A stretch of DNA of 5,598 nt from RGIG8597 sp045133795. Lineage in GTDB: Bacteria > Spirochaetota > GWE2-31-10. The DNA lies in NCBI GenBank assembly GCA_045133795.1, contig JBGUUT010000008.1:1-5598 (forward strand), written 5' to 3'. Below the pieces are notes generated by a model. The model had not been told where the DNA came from and made no database searches. It saw nothing but the letters and a program-made list of their open reading frames with translations. The translations under genes were made by a program, and so were the position numbers. Each line of letters opens with the position of its first letter. The stretch's first letter is position 1. Below are positions 1-5,551 of this stretch, piece after piece.

Positions 1-253
1 TTTGGCTGCTTTGAACGTTATGTCTCCTGAAATGTTTAACAGTATGAAAGAACAGACATTAAAAATTACAAAAATCGTTGCTGACGATTTGAAATCAATC
101 GGTCTTGATTTGTGGGATATTAAATTCGAATTCGGTTACAACAACGGCGAAGTTATTTTAATCGATGAAATCGCTTCAGGTAACATGAGAGTTTATAAAG
201 ACGGAAAAATCGTTGACCCTGTAGAATTAACAAAACTTATTAACAATCGTTAA
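1..253 (+). CDS. purC: SAICAR synthetase (PurC), C-terminal fragment
   Basis: This is the 3' end of a gene that begins left of the window; 83 codons are visible in the frame starting at base 2. PurC joins aspartate to CAIR with ATP to make SAICAR in de novo purine synthesis, in the cytosol. The segment LWDIKFEFG (fragment residues 37-45) matches the SAICAR synthetase signature of hydrophobic residues followed by D-x-K-x-E-F-G. The strand GEVILIDEI (49-57) matches the following conserved Asp-Glu element. The tail SGNMRVYKDGKIV differs from the SPDxxRLW form of E. coli-type enzymes and resembles shorter PurC variants, as I recall them. The apparent start at base 2 is only an in-frame TTG at the window edge and should not be read as the gene start. 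A hairpin terminator follows 21 nt after the stop. Confidence 0.85.
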   Translation, partial: LAALNVMSPEMFNSMKEQTLKITKIVADDLKSIGLDLWDIKFEFGYNNGEVILIDEIASGNMRVYKDGKIVDPVELTKLINNR

Positions 254-274
254 TATTAGATTGTCATAAACAAG

Positions 275-334
275 AAAATCCGATTTTGTTTTGAAAAAAG
301 AAACCTCTCTTTCCGGCAAAATCGGATTTTTTTA
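275..334. terminator. Bidirectional hairpin terminator between convergent genes
   Basis: A perfect 14-bp inverted repeat (275-288 paired with 317-330) encloses a 28-nt loop and runs into a T tract on the plus strand. It sits 21 nt after the purC stop and 24 nt from the stop of the minus-strand HAD gene at 355. The minus-strand exit is also T-rich (ATTTTCTTGTTT), so it probably ends transcription from both sides. The loop is longer than usual but can form a small inner stem, AAAG (297-300) with CTTT (309-312). Confidence 0.8.
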
Positions 335-354
335 TTTACCCAAACTCTCTATTT

Positions 355-999
355 TTAAATGAACTTTTCTTTAATACATTTCGGCAATTGTTTAATTTGC
401 GTAATAACTGCGTCCGGCGATAGTGCATTTCCGAAACCGTACTCGGCATAAATAAACGGTATCCCGGCAAAACGTGCAGCTTTCTCGTCTCCCTCTGTAT
501 CTCCGATATAGACGGCGAATTTTATGTTGTTTCTTTCCATTATCATCTTAATATTAGAGCCTTTATCCAACCCAGTACGGCCGGACATTTCTATATCCTG
601 AAAATATTCTTCTAATTTGTGTGCATGCAAAAAAGCCGGAACATATCCGTCCTGACAATTACTCACAATGTACAATTTGTAGCTTCCGTGTAGTTCCGCC
701 AAGACTTCTTCCAATCCCTCATATAAAACAGCTCCGTTTCCCGCAAGATATTTAACTTCTTCCTTTCCGAATTCATCCACAACAGCCTTTCTTTCTGCCT
801 CACCAAACATCGGAAAAAGGATTTTCCCGATATCCTCCATTGTCTTTCCCATTAACTGCGAAGCTTTTTCCTTTGTCATTCTGAAAGAAATCTCATTATG
901 CTTTTCCAATACCCGATTCCAAATATCACTTGCACAGCCGGTAGAATCCCAAAGCGTTCCGTCCAAATCAAAAATAATTGCCAATTCTGCATTTTCCAT
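355..999 (-). CDS. HAD-family phosphatase, phosphoglycolate phosphatase-like
   Basis: This is a 214-aa soluble haloacid dehalogenase-superfamily hydrolase. All four HAD motifs are visible: motif I FDLDGTLWDS with nucleophile D11 and acid/base D13; motif II with S113 in YIVSNCQ; motif III with K146 in GLDKGSN; motif IV IGDTEGD with D167 and D171 for magnesium. The helical insert between motif I and motif II (about residues 20-90) is a type C1 cap as in Gph, beta-phosphoglucomutase and pyrophosphatase PpaX. Length and motifs fit a small-molecule phosphatase, but the substrate cannot be read from sequence. The ATG start is preceded by TGGGGAAATAA, a usable ribosome site. It lies 26 nt after the NimA-like gene and is probably co-transcribed with it, ending at the shared terminator at 275-330. 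Confidence 0.88.
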   Translation of the reverse strand: MENAELAIIFDLDGTLWDSTGCASDIWNRVLEKHNEISFRMTKEKASQLMGKTMEDIGKILFPMFGEAERKAVVDEFGKEEVKYLAGNGAVLYEGLEEVLAELHGSYKLYIVSNCQDGYVPAFLHAHKLEEYFQDIEMSGRTGLDKGSNIKMIMERNNIKFAVYIGDTEGDEKAARFAGIPFIYAEYGFGNALSPDAVITQIKQLPKCIKEKFI

Positions 1000-1025
1000 T
1001 TATTTCCCCATTGAAATATTTCAAT

Positions 1026-1502
1026 TTAAGATTCTTGCACTGTTTTTCCGCATATATGTTCCGGAGTCAAAACCAGCAGCAATGTTTGATGAGCATATTG
1101 TTTTATTTCACTTTTTATATATTCATCATCACTTGTAAATTTACGGCTCAATTTTGCTGTTATATCAACGATTCTGTCTAAGTCGTCCTCTATTTCTATT
1201 TTACCAAATACTATAACACTTTTTACGGTAAGAGCCCATTCGCCGTCATTACAATAGCCATTGTCGTATATACAAAAAGAGACTTTATTGCTTTTTTTTA
1301 ATGCCTCCAATCGGTGACCGGATTTCCCGCAATGAAAATATATTTTCCCGTCATCTTCGTTATACCAATGATTCATTGGCATTCCATATGGATAATTGTG
1401 GTCGCCGATTACAGAAAGAACGCCTCTTTTTTCAGATTTAAGAAGAGAAATACATTCTTCCATAGATATTTTTCTGTTTTTTCGAGCTAAATCTCTGAAC
1501 AT
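1026..1502 (-). CDS. NimA-like pyridoxamine 5'-phosphate oxidase-fold protein
   Basis: This is a 158-aa protein of the PNPOx-like split-barrel flavin-binding family, closest in pattern to the NimA / nitroimidazole-resistance branch. The N-terminal helix (about residues 13-24, MEECISLLKSEK) is followed by the strand GVLSVIGDHNYPYGMPMNHWY (27-47). Next comes IYFHCGKSGHRLEALK (54-69), the family's typical strand-turn-helix, with H57, K60 and H63 in the region that contacts the flavin phosphate in relatives. Residues 86-103 (DGEWALTVKSVIVFGKIE) form the next barrel strands. Some Nim proteins reduce nitroimidazole drugs to amines, but most family members have unknown substrates, so resistance is not implied here. 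AGGAAATAGG lies ahead of the ATG. A terminator for the upstream gene separates it from that gene, so it should have its own promoter in 1503-1555. I see no strong one. Confidence 0.85.
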   Translation of the reverse strand: MFRDLARKNRKISMEECISLLKSEKRGVLSVIGDHNYPYGMPMNHWYNEDDGKIYFHCGKSGHRLEALKKSNKVSFCIYDNGYCNDGEWALTVKSVIVFGKIEIEDDLDRIVDITAKLSRKFTSDDEYIKSEIKQYAHQTLLLVLTPEHICGKTVQES

Positions 1503-1542
1503 TTTATAGAACCTATTTCCTATTTTTTCAAACTACATATTC

Positions 1543-1576
1543 GATAATAAAAAAACAAGGAAGCAAAGTTCCTTGT
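1543..1576 (-). terminator. Rho-independent terminator of the acyltransferase gene
   Basis: On the minus strand, an 8-bp stem ACAAGGAA/TTCCTTGT (1569-1576 with 1555-1562) closes a 6-nt loop and is followed at once by seven Ts and then ATTATC. It begins 19 nt after the stop of the condensation-type gene at 1596. This is a textbook intrinsic terminator and separates that gene from the NimA/HAD pair. Confidence 0.85.
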
Positions 1577-1595
1577 CTTATAATTTAAGCAACCA

Positions 1596-2900
1596 TTAAG
1601 AACATTCCCTAAAATACGCCGTTACTTTGTCTATAATTTCATCTGCCTGTTCTTGAGTTACTAAGTTTTTCTTAAACCCCAACGTTATTGTCAATGTATC
1701 TGAAAGTGACGCAACTCCGAAAGTACACGCACACGCCGGCATAAGATTCGGCATAAAATAACAGTCTTTAAGCGTAATGTTTTTTGAACTCAATTCAAAT
1801 TCTGTACTACCGATATTAGAAATATCAAATGTTTCGGCTTCTGTATTCAATCCCAAAGTTTTACGTAATTCCATCAAAACTTCCATATCCGTAAACATGC
1901 CGTATCTTGCATAATATCCGACACCGAATACATCCGCACCCCAAAGCATAAAGGTATAAAGCGTATTTAACATTTTCTTTTTGTTATCTTTTTCGACTTT
2001 TATTTCTTTATCAATATTTACCGCATTTTCCCAAAAACCAACGGAGTTATCATATTTGACCGTCGGTTGGATACACGACGCAAAATTTGCCAATCCGCTT
2101 TTTTCATCATAATTAAAAAGAGGACGAGTATTTACTGCGATAATCGAATCTATTTTTTCGCCTTTTTGCAATGCCGCCGACATCGCAACCGTCAATACAG
2201 AATTTAATGTTACGCCGTATTCCTTGCATTTATCTTTGAGATTTTGAAATGCCGCACCTTTTATGTTTCTGCAAACAATACCGCTTCCGACAATCTCATT
2301 ATGTTTTTCTATCATCTGCTTGTAAGCTTCCCAAGAAAACTCTACTTGTCTTTCTTTACATGTCTGTGCAAATGACAAATAACGTTGTTTTAAATCTTCA
2401 GGGATTTTGTAATCCGAAGTAAGATTTTCTTCACTGAGTTCAGTCAAAGCCTCTCTCGGCCGTAACTTATCACAAGTACTATACATATAAAGTAAATCAT
2501 CCGCTAAACACTTTAAGCCGATTCCGTCAGCATAAATATGGTGACAAATCACCAATAAATCAAAACTGCCTGATTTCTCAATCACACAAATAATAACTCC
2601 GGGAACTTCCAATAAATTTAACGGCTCTTTAGTAATCTCAAGAACCACATCTTCCCATTTTATATTCTTTTTTCCTTCATAACGAATTACCGGAACATGC
2701 TTTCCGATTTCTTCAAACCACATTTTTTCACCGGATTTACGTACTACATCATTAATAATAGGATGTACTTCTTCTAAATCCAAAACCGCCTTTAACATCT
2801 TTTCGTGGTTATATTTTTCCTCTGCCGTTACTTTAAGGGTAATAAATGCTGACGGCATATAATAAAAACCTCTGCCGGCAATAATTTCTTTTTTGCTCAT
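1596..2900 (-). CDS. Stand-alone condensation/acyltransferase-like protein (HHxxxDG)
   Basis: This is a 434-aa protein of the CoA-dependent acyltransferase / NRPS condensation-domain fold, about the length of one condensation domain with nothing attached. The N-terminal half has ITLKVTAEEKYNHEKMLKAVLDLEEVHPIIN-type architecture (roughly 20-50) and ends in the catalytic motif HHIYADG at 120-126. H121 would be the base and D125 the structural residue. The second half carries VNTRP (256-260), matching the PVNLR-like strand, and DISNIGS (359-365), matching the SNxG motif of PapA/alcohol-acetyltransferase-type members. I chose ATG at 2900 because GGAG lies 9 nt upstream. An in-frame GTG at 2966 has no ribosome site and would add an unconserved-looking leader. 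No adenylation domain, carrier protein or synthase lies next to it in the window. Acyl donor and acceptor are unknown. Confidence 0.8.
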   Translation of the reverse strand: MSKKEIIAGRGFYYMPSAFITLKVTAEEKYNHEKMLKAVLDLEEVHPIINDVVRKSGEKMWFEEIGKHVPVIRYEGKKNIKWEDVVLEITKEPLNLLEVPGVIICVIEKSGSFDLLVICHHIYADGIGLKCLADDLLYMYSTCDKLRPREALTELSEENLTSDYKIPEDLKQRYLSFAQTCKERQVEFSWEAYKQMIEKHNEIVGSGIVCRNIKGAAFQNLKDKCKEYGVTLNSVLTVAMSAALQKGEKIDSIIAVNTRPLFNYDEKSGLANFASCIQPTVKYDNSVGFWENAVNIDKEIKVEKDNKKKMLNTLYTFMLWGADVFGVGYYARYGMFTDMEVLMELRKTLGLNTEAETFDISNIGSTEFELSSKNITLKDCYFMPNLMPACACTFGVASLSDTLTITLGFKKNLVTQEQADEIIDKVTAYFRECS

Positions 2901-2909
2901 CTTTTGTTG

Positions 2910-2913
2910 CTCC
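2910..2913 (-). promoter_or_regulatory. Ribosome binding site fixing the acyltransferase start
   Basis: GGAG within ATACGGAGCAACAAAAG sits 9 nt before the ATG at 2900. This favours the 434-aa product over a longer reading frame opening at GTG 2966, which lacks any purine-rich site. Confidence 0.7.
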
Positions 2914-3185
2914 GTATTTCTTCTAAAATTACATATATACAAACAGCCTTTCTTAAAAGGCGGCACTGATTGAGAAATATCAACAACAACAATTGTTACT
3001 TTTATCTCCCGCTTTATTTGTTCAGTTTTGTATAAATTATTGTTTTCATAAGTGTGCCGTGTCTCGTAAAATCATTTTCTTTTTTGGGCAAAAGACAACC
3101 GACATTCATTGCTTTATATCTTTTTTCATTGCCGGCAGAATAGGTAATGTTAATTTTTCAGGGTAAATTAAAAAAATGTATAAAT

Positions 3186-3217
3186 TGCAAAATAAAAAAG
3201 AAATTTCCGCTTTTTTA
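3186..3217 (-). terminator. Weak AT-rich terminator after the PPase-like gene
   Basis: An 8-bp inverted repeat TAAAAAAG/CTTTTTTA (3193-3200 with 3210-3217) with a 9-nt loop lies 38 nt past the stop at 3256. On the minus strand it is followed by TTTTGCAATTT. The stem has only one G-C pair, so it is a weak call, but it is the best candidate to end the redox operon. Confidence 0.35.
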
Positions 3218-3255
3218 AATATTACACCAGTGTTTTTCCATGCAACTTTTTATGT

Positions 3256-3579
3256 TTACATTCGAATTTCAATATCAAAGAATTTTTCTTGGAAATAAAC
3301 CAGCTTTTCAATTTCAGATTTTGAGAAAGATATATTTTCCGCAGATACAACCCATTTTTCTTCCACATCGTCAAACCGATGAATAATCGCTATCACTTTC
3401 CCCGTAAACTCTGCGACCGGTTCGTCAATTCCGAGAATATAAGCATCTTGTTCTTCTCCGTCAGCCGCTATAATCCCCGGAATAAAACCATAATTCACAG
3501 AATAAAAAATATCTTTGTGCTTCGGATGAAATGTTCCCAGCGGTCTGTCTACAATTACTTTTACGATTTTGCCAATCAT
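3256..3579 (-). CDS. Short inorganic pyrophosphatase-like protein
   Basis: This is a 107-aa protein resembling the short family I pyrophosphatase-like proteins found in many clostridia, about 60% of the length of E. coli Ppa (175 aa). Family I hallmarks are YSVNYGFIPG (26-35), equivalent to the NYGYIP substrate/metal strand, and DGEEQDAYILG (40-50), equivalent to DGDPxDVLV. The latter keeps the first and third acids (D40, D45) but has E42 in place of the middle Asp. RFDDVEEKWVV (68-78) may stand in for the later Asp/Lys cluster. The C-terminal Tyr-Lys pair and much of the N-terminal barrel of full-length enzymes are absent. Pyrophosphate hydrolysis is therefore plausible but unproven for this short form. 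The start is ATG with AAGGA about 12 nt upstream. It follows the polyferredoxin gene by 69 nt with no terminator seen between, so it may be the last gene of that operon. Confidence 0.75.
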   Translation of the reverse strand: MIGKIVKVIVDRPLGTFHPKHKDIFYSVNYGFIPGIIAADGEEQDAYILGIDEPVAEFTGKVIAIIHRFDDVEEKWVVSAENISFSKSEIEKLVYFQEKFFDIEIRM

Positions 3580-3648
3580 ATCACTTATCTGTCCTTTTCA
3601 AATCATCGAGAAACTTCAAATCGAAAAACACAATCTTATCACATTAAA

Positions 3649-4500
3649 TTATTTAATCGCACCGGCTTCGCATTTTGATTTGCATTCTCCGCAGCGAATA
3701 CATTCTCTGTCGTTGATTTTTTTTGTATCCATTTTGCATGAATTTACGCAAGCATTGCAGTGAGTACATTTTGTTTCGTCAACTTTGATTCCAAAAATTG
3801 CCCATTTGTTGAAAAAAGAGTAAATCGCTCCAAGCGGACAAAAAAATCGACAAAAGGGGCGAAACATTAAAATTGCCCACAGAATAAATATCGCAGCTAA
3901 AGCCGTTTTCCAGGAAAATAAAAATCCTATCGCCCCTCGCAAAGATTGGTTCATTCCCACCAACGGCCAACCTGCGAAGATTGTTCCTTCCGGACAAATC
4001 CATTTACAAAAAAAAGGAGAAGCAAATCCGTCTTTAAAATAAAAAATAATCGGTAAAATGATACACATCATCGCAAAAATAAAATATTTCAATAATGAAA
4101 ATTTACGGGTAATCGGTCGAAGTTTCGCCGAGTGTTTTATCTTAGGTGACGGGATTTTATAAAGTAATTCTTGAAATAACCCAAAAGGACAGAGAAAAGA
4201 ACAAACTAAACGCCCGAATAAAGTTCCTGTTAAAAGAAAAAATCCTGTAATAAAAAAGGGAACTTTTCCGCTTGCCAAAGTATTTTGCAAAGCTCCCAAC
4301 GGACACGAAGAAACAGCTCCCGGGCAAGAATAACAGTTCAATCCCGGCACACAAACTTTCTTCATTTGCGTTTGAGAAATTGTACCGTTAAACCAATGAC
4401 TTACATCTGCATTGTAAATTAAAGCCGCAGTAAATTGGATTAGTTTTCTTTTTAGTTTGCCTTTATTTTCCGAAACGGAAGTTTCTTCGATTTTATCCAA
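3649..4500 (-). CDS. Polytopic membrane 4Fe-4S protein (NapH/RdxA-like polyferredoxin)
   Basis: This is a 283-aa membrane iron-sulfur protein. The N-terminal segment ends in the family signature CVPGLNCYSCPGAVSSCPLG (50-69; cysteines 50, 56, 59, 66). Three CxxxCP motifs follow: C100/C104, C165/C169 and C217/C221, as in NapH, NosR and RdxA/CcoG relatives. Two classical CxxCxxCxxxC 4Fe-4S sites lie at the cytoplasm-type C terminus (C245-C255 and C267-C277). Hydrophobic segments at about 81-99, 137-155 and 195-213 are likely membrane spans. It probably carries electrons across or along the membrane to its neighbours' thiols. The start is TTG: GGAG sits 10 nt upstream, the next Met is residue 46 and would cut off the conserved N-terminal part, and the TTG overlaps the preceding microprotein's stop by 8 nt. 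Confidence 0.88.
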   Translation of the reverse strand: MDKIEETSVSENKGKLKRKLIQFTAALIYNADVSHWFNGTISQTQMKKVCVPGLNCYSCPGAVSSCPLGALQNTLASGKVPFFITGFFLLTGTLFGRLVCSFLCPFGLFQELLYKIPSPKIKHSAKLRPITRKFSLLKYFIFAMMCIILPIIFYFKDGFASPFFCKWICPEGTIFAGWPLVGMNQSLRGAIGFLFSWKTALAAIFILWAILMFRPFCRFFCPLGAIYSFFNKWAIFGIKVDETKCTHCNACVNSCKMDTKKINDRECIRCGECKSKCEAGAIK

Positions 4501-4639
4501 TTCCGATACACTCCATACAGATAAAAATTGCCTTTCGGTAAATATCCGACAAATCGCCGAAAAATATTCCCGTCAATAAAAAGACAATTCCCAATCCGAG
4601 TAAAATCCATTGAAAACATTTTATTTTCTTTTTATTCAT
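4493..4639 (-). CDS. CD1871A-type CXXC membrane microprotein
   Basis: This is a 48-aa ORF below usual length cut-offs. It begins MNKKKIKCF, has one hydrophobic span at about residues 11-28 (WILLGLGIVFLLTGIFFG), then a short charged stretch SDIYRKA and the C-terminal end CMECIGIG, with dithiol C41/C44. This layout, especially the CxECIGIG end, is that of the CD1871A family of CXXC-motif small proteins, whose function is not established as far as I know. The start is ATG with AGG 7 nt upstream. It begins 8 nt after the tlpA-like stop, and its TAA lies inside the start of the 4Fe-4S gene. The positive N terminus suggests N-in topology, which would place the CMEC dithiol outside the cytoplasm, near the exported thioredoxin. 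That orientation and any partnership are inference. Confidence 0.85.
   Translation of the reverse strand: MNKKKIKCFQWILLGLGIVFLLTGIFFGDLSDIYRKAIFICMECIGIG
4511..4514 (-). promoter_or_regulatory. Ribosome binding site for the TTG start of the 4Fe-4S gene
   Basis: GGAG lies inside the last codons of the microprotein gene (across its CMEC codons), 10 nt before the TTG at 4500. It supports the unusual start codon and means ribosomes finishing the microprotein are placed right at the next start, as in translational coupling. Confidence 0.65.
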
Positions 4640-4647
4640 ATTTAAAC

Positions 4648-5169
4648 CTACAGATAGTCAGCTACAAATTCAGTCAAATGCTTTTCGCTCATCATTCCGA
4701 CTTGGATTTTTAAAATCTTGCCGTCCGCAGATATTAAAATCGACGTAGGAACACCTTGAATTCCGTAAGCCATCGCAACTTTTCCCGGCTCGTCAAGGGC
4801 AGACGTAAAAGTGTAACCGTTTTTTTGTATAAATGAAGTAAGAGCTTGTTGACTGTCGGAAATACAAACAGCAAGAAAATCCATCTTTGCCTTTTCGCCC
4901 TGATTTGCTATCTTTTTTGCCAATTTTTCCATGTGAGGAAGTTCCTTTTTACACGGCGGACACCAAGTAGCCCAAAAATGCAGAAACAAAACTTTCCCTT
5001 TATAAGAAGCAAGATTTACTGTTTTATCCGTTGCTTTTCCGTTTTCCTGAAGTTGCAAAGAAAAATCCGGAGCCTGCGAACCGACAGCCGGCGACTGTGA
5101 AAAAACAGGTAAAACAGAAAAAAAGAATGTAATTAAAACAAGTGATAAAAATTTGTGTGAGTTCTTCAT
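4648..5169 (-). CDS. Exported TlpA/ResA-like thioredoxin
   Basis: This is a 173-aa secreted thioredoxin-fold protein. Residues 1-24 form a signal peptide: positive MKNSHK, a hydrophobic core, and a likely signal peptidase I site after VFS. There is no lipobox cysteine, so it is probably released or periplasmic rather than lipid-anchored. The AhpC/TSA-thioredoxin part opens with GSQAPDFSLQL (30-40), has the active site WATWCPPC (C70, C73), and the cis-proline loop GVPTS with P141. The CPPC form and length match TlpA/ResA reductases that reduce disulfides in extracytoplasmic proteins, for example apocytochrome c. No cytochrome maturation gene is seen here, so the target is unknown. The start is ATG with AAGGAG 11 nt upstream. 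It leads the microprotein and 4Fe-4S genes in a tight operon, and those are candidate electron donors. Confidence 0.9.
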   Translation of the reverse strand: MKNSHKFLSLVLITFFFSVLPVFSQSPAVGSQAPDFSLQLQENGKATDKTVNLASYKGKVLFLHFWATWCPPCKKELPHMEKLAKKIANQGEKAKMDFLAVCISDSQQALTSFIQKNGYTFTSALDEPGKVAMAYGIQGVPTSILISADGKILKIQVGMMSEKHLTEFVADYL

Positions 5170-5228
5170 ATCAAATAAATCTCCTTATTAATATTATTTA
5201 TGATAATGAGTTCGCATTGGGGAATCTC

Positions 5229-5257
5229 AGTGTATTCACTGCTTACTTTTTTTGCAA
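5229..5257 (-). promoter_or_regulatory. Candidate proximal promoter of the tlpA-like operon
   Basis: TTGCAA (5252-5257) and TACACT (5229-5234) are separated by 17 nt, each matching four of six consensus sigma-70 positions. It sits 60 nt upstream of the tlpA-like start. The -10 box overlaps a perfect inverted repeat CAGTG-TATT-CACTG (5228-5241), which could be an operator or chance. Confidence 0.35.
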
Positions 5258-5341
5258 ATAAGTTAAAATTGAAAGCTCCACTCTTTTGCAAAACTTTTCA
5301 AATTCTCTCTTTGTTTCATTACTTACGCAAACCTTCATCAT
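5243..5341 (-). CDS. Possible 32-aa small ORF ahead of the tlpA-like gene
   Basis: A 32-codon frame opens with ATGATG preceded by GCGGA at 6-nt spacing and ends 73 nt before the tlpA-like start. The product reads MMKVCVSNETKREFEK and continues FCKRVELSILTYLQKK. It is rich in charged residues, has cysteines at 5 and 18, and could form an amphipathic helix; I do not recognise it. An in-frame TAG 17 codons upstream shows it is not the tail of a longer visible gene. It lies about 55 nt downstream of a TTGACA-type promoter in the same orientation. It may be a real leader protein, a regulatory upstream ORF, or a chance frame in AT-rich DNA. Confidence 0.3.
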   Translation of the reverse strand: MMKVCVSNETKREFEKFCKRVELSILTYLQKK

Positions 5342-5395
5342 ATTTATTCCGCAAAAATCTGTAGTTTGTACTCTTTGTAAGAATATCTATGCTTA

Positions 5396-5423
5396 ACAAT
5401 AATGCTACTAAGTTATTTGTCAA
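5396..5423 (-). promoter_or_regulatory. Candidate distal promoter with consensus -35
   Basis: A perfect TTGACA (5418-5423) is followed after 16 nt by TATTGT (5396-5401). It would start a transcript near 5389 that covers the 32-aa ORF and then the redox operon. The -35 is ideal; the -10 matches four of six positions. Confidence 0.45.
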
Positions 5424-5432
5424 GATGTTTGT

Positions 5433-5483
5433 GGCGGCAACATAAAACCAAACTTTGAACAAAGTTTAAGAAATCTTTCCGCC
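5433..5483. repeat. Nested inverted repeat
   Basis: An outer GGCGG/CCGCC pair (5433-5437 with 5479-5483) encloses an inner 7-bp stem AAACTTT/AAAGTTT (5450-5456 with 5461-5467, 4-nt loop). Either strand could fold this way. It lies just upstream of the distal promoter, so it may be an operator or part of a small RNA; no function is shown. Confidence 0.4.
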
Positions 5484-5489
5484 CTCTGC

Positions 5490-5518
5490 TTGCATTTAGA
5501 AAATCATTTTAAATGCAA
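5490..5518. repeat. 9-bp inverted repeat
   Basis: TTGCATTTA/TAAATGCAA (5490-5498 with 5510-5518) with an 11-nt loop is perfect. Neither flank has a T tract, so it is not a standard terminator. It sits between the incoming terminator and the nested repeat. Confidence 0.45.
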
Positions 5519-5551
5519 TACGTGTAAAGAGTTAGATACTTTTCTTCTTTA

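Larger units (their letters stand above)
2901..3255. other. Gene-free region: leader of the acyltransferase gene
   Basis: I find no convincing gene in these 355 bases on either strand. The part next to the acyltransferase gene holds a perfect 6-bp hairpin GCCTTT/AAAGGC (2946-2951 with 2956-2961, 4-nt loop) and a 10-bp palindrome AACAATTGTT (2988-2997). Their position suggests a leader or operator, but neither is followed by a clear T tract. No promoter with good -35 and -10 boxes stands out. The far end holds a weak terminator-like element for the PPase-like gene. Confidence 0.5.

Noticed and set aside
978..1181. Plus-strand reading frame opposite the NimA-like and HAD genes
   Set aside because: It is a shadow of two well-supported minus-strand genes, with no family resemblance.
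2901..2966. N-terminal extension of the acyltransferase starting at GTG 2966, in a frame that stays open still further upstream
   Set aside because: There is no ribosome site at the GTG, the added residues look unlike the family start, and a clear GGAG supports ATG 2900.
2897..2992. Short minus-strand frame starting at a TTG repeat whose TGA overlaps the acyltransferase ATG
   Set aside because: The only purine-rich site is 13 nt away, the start lies in a TTG run, and the peptide is unrecognisable, so chance is more likely than a coupled leader peptide.
3379..3763. Overlapping plus-strand frames opposite the PPase-like and 4Fe-4S genes
   Set aside because: They are antisense shadows; the minus-strand products carry clear family motifs.
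3779..4354. Additional minus-strand frames inside the 4Fe-4S gene
   Set aside because: They are out-of-frame shadows lacking the cysteine motifs of the real gene.
5200..5364. Plus-strand frame of about 54 codons opposite the tlpA upstream region
   Set aside because: It has no ribosome site, composition typical of AT-rich non-coding DNA, and overlaps better-supported minus-strand regulatory elements.
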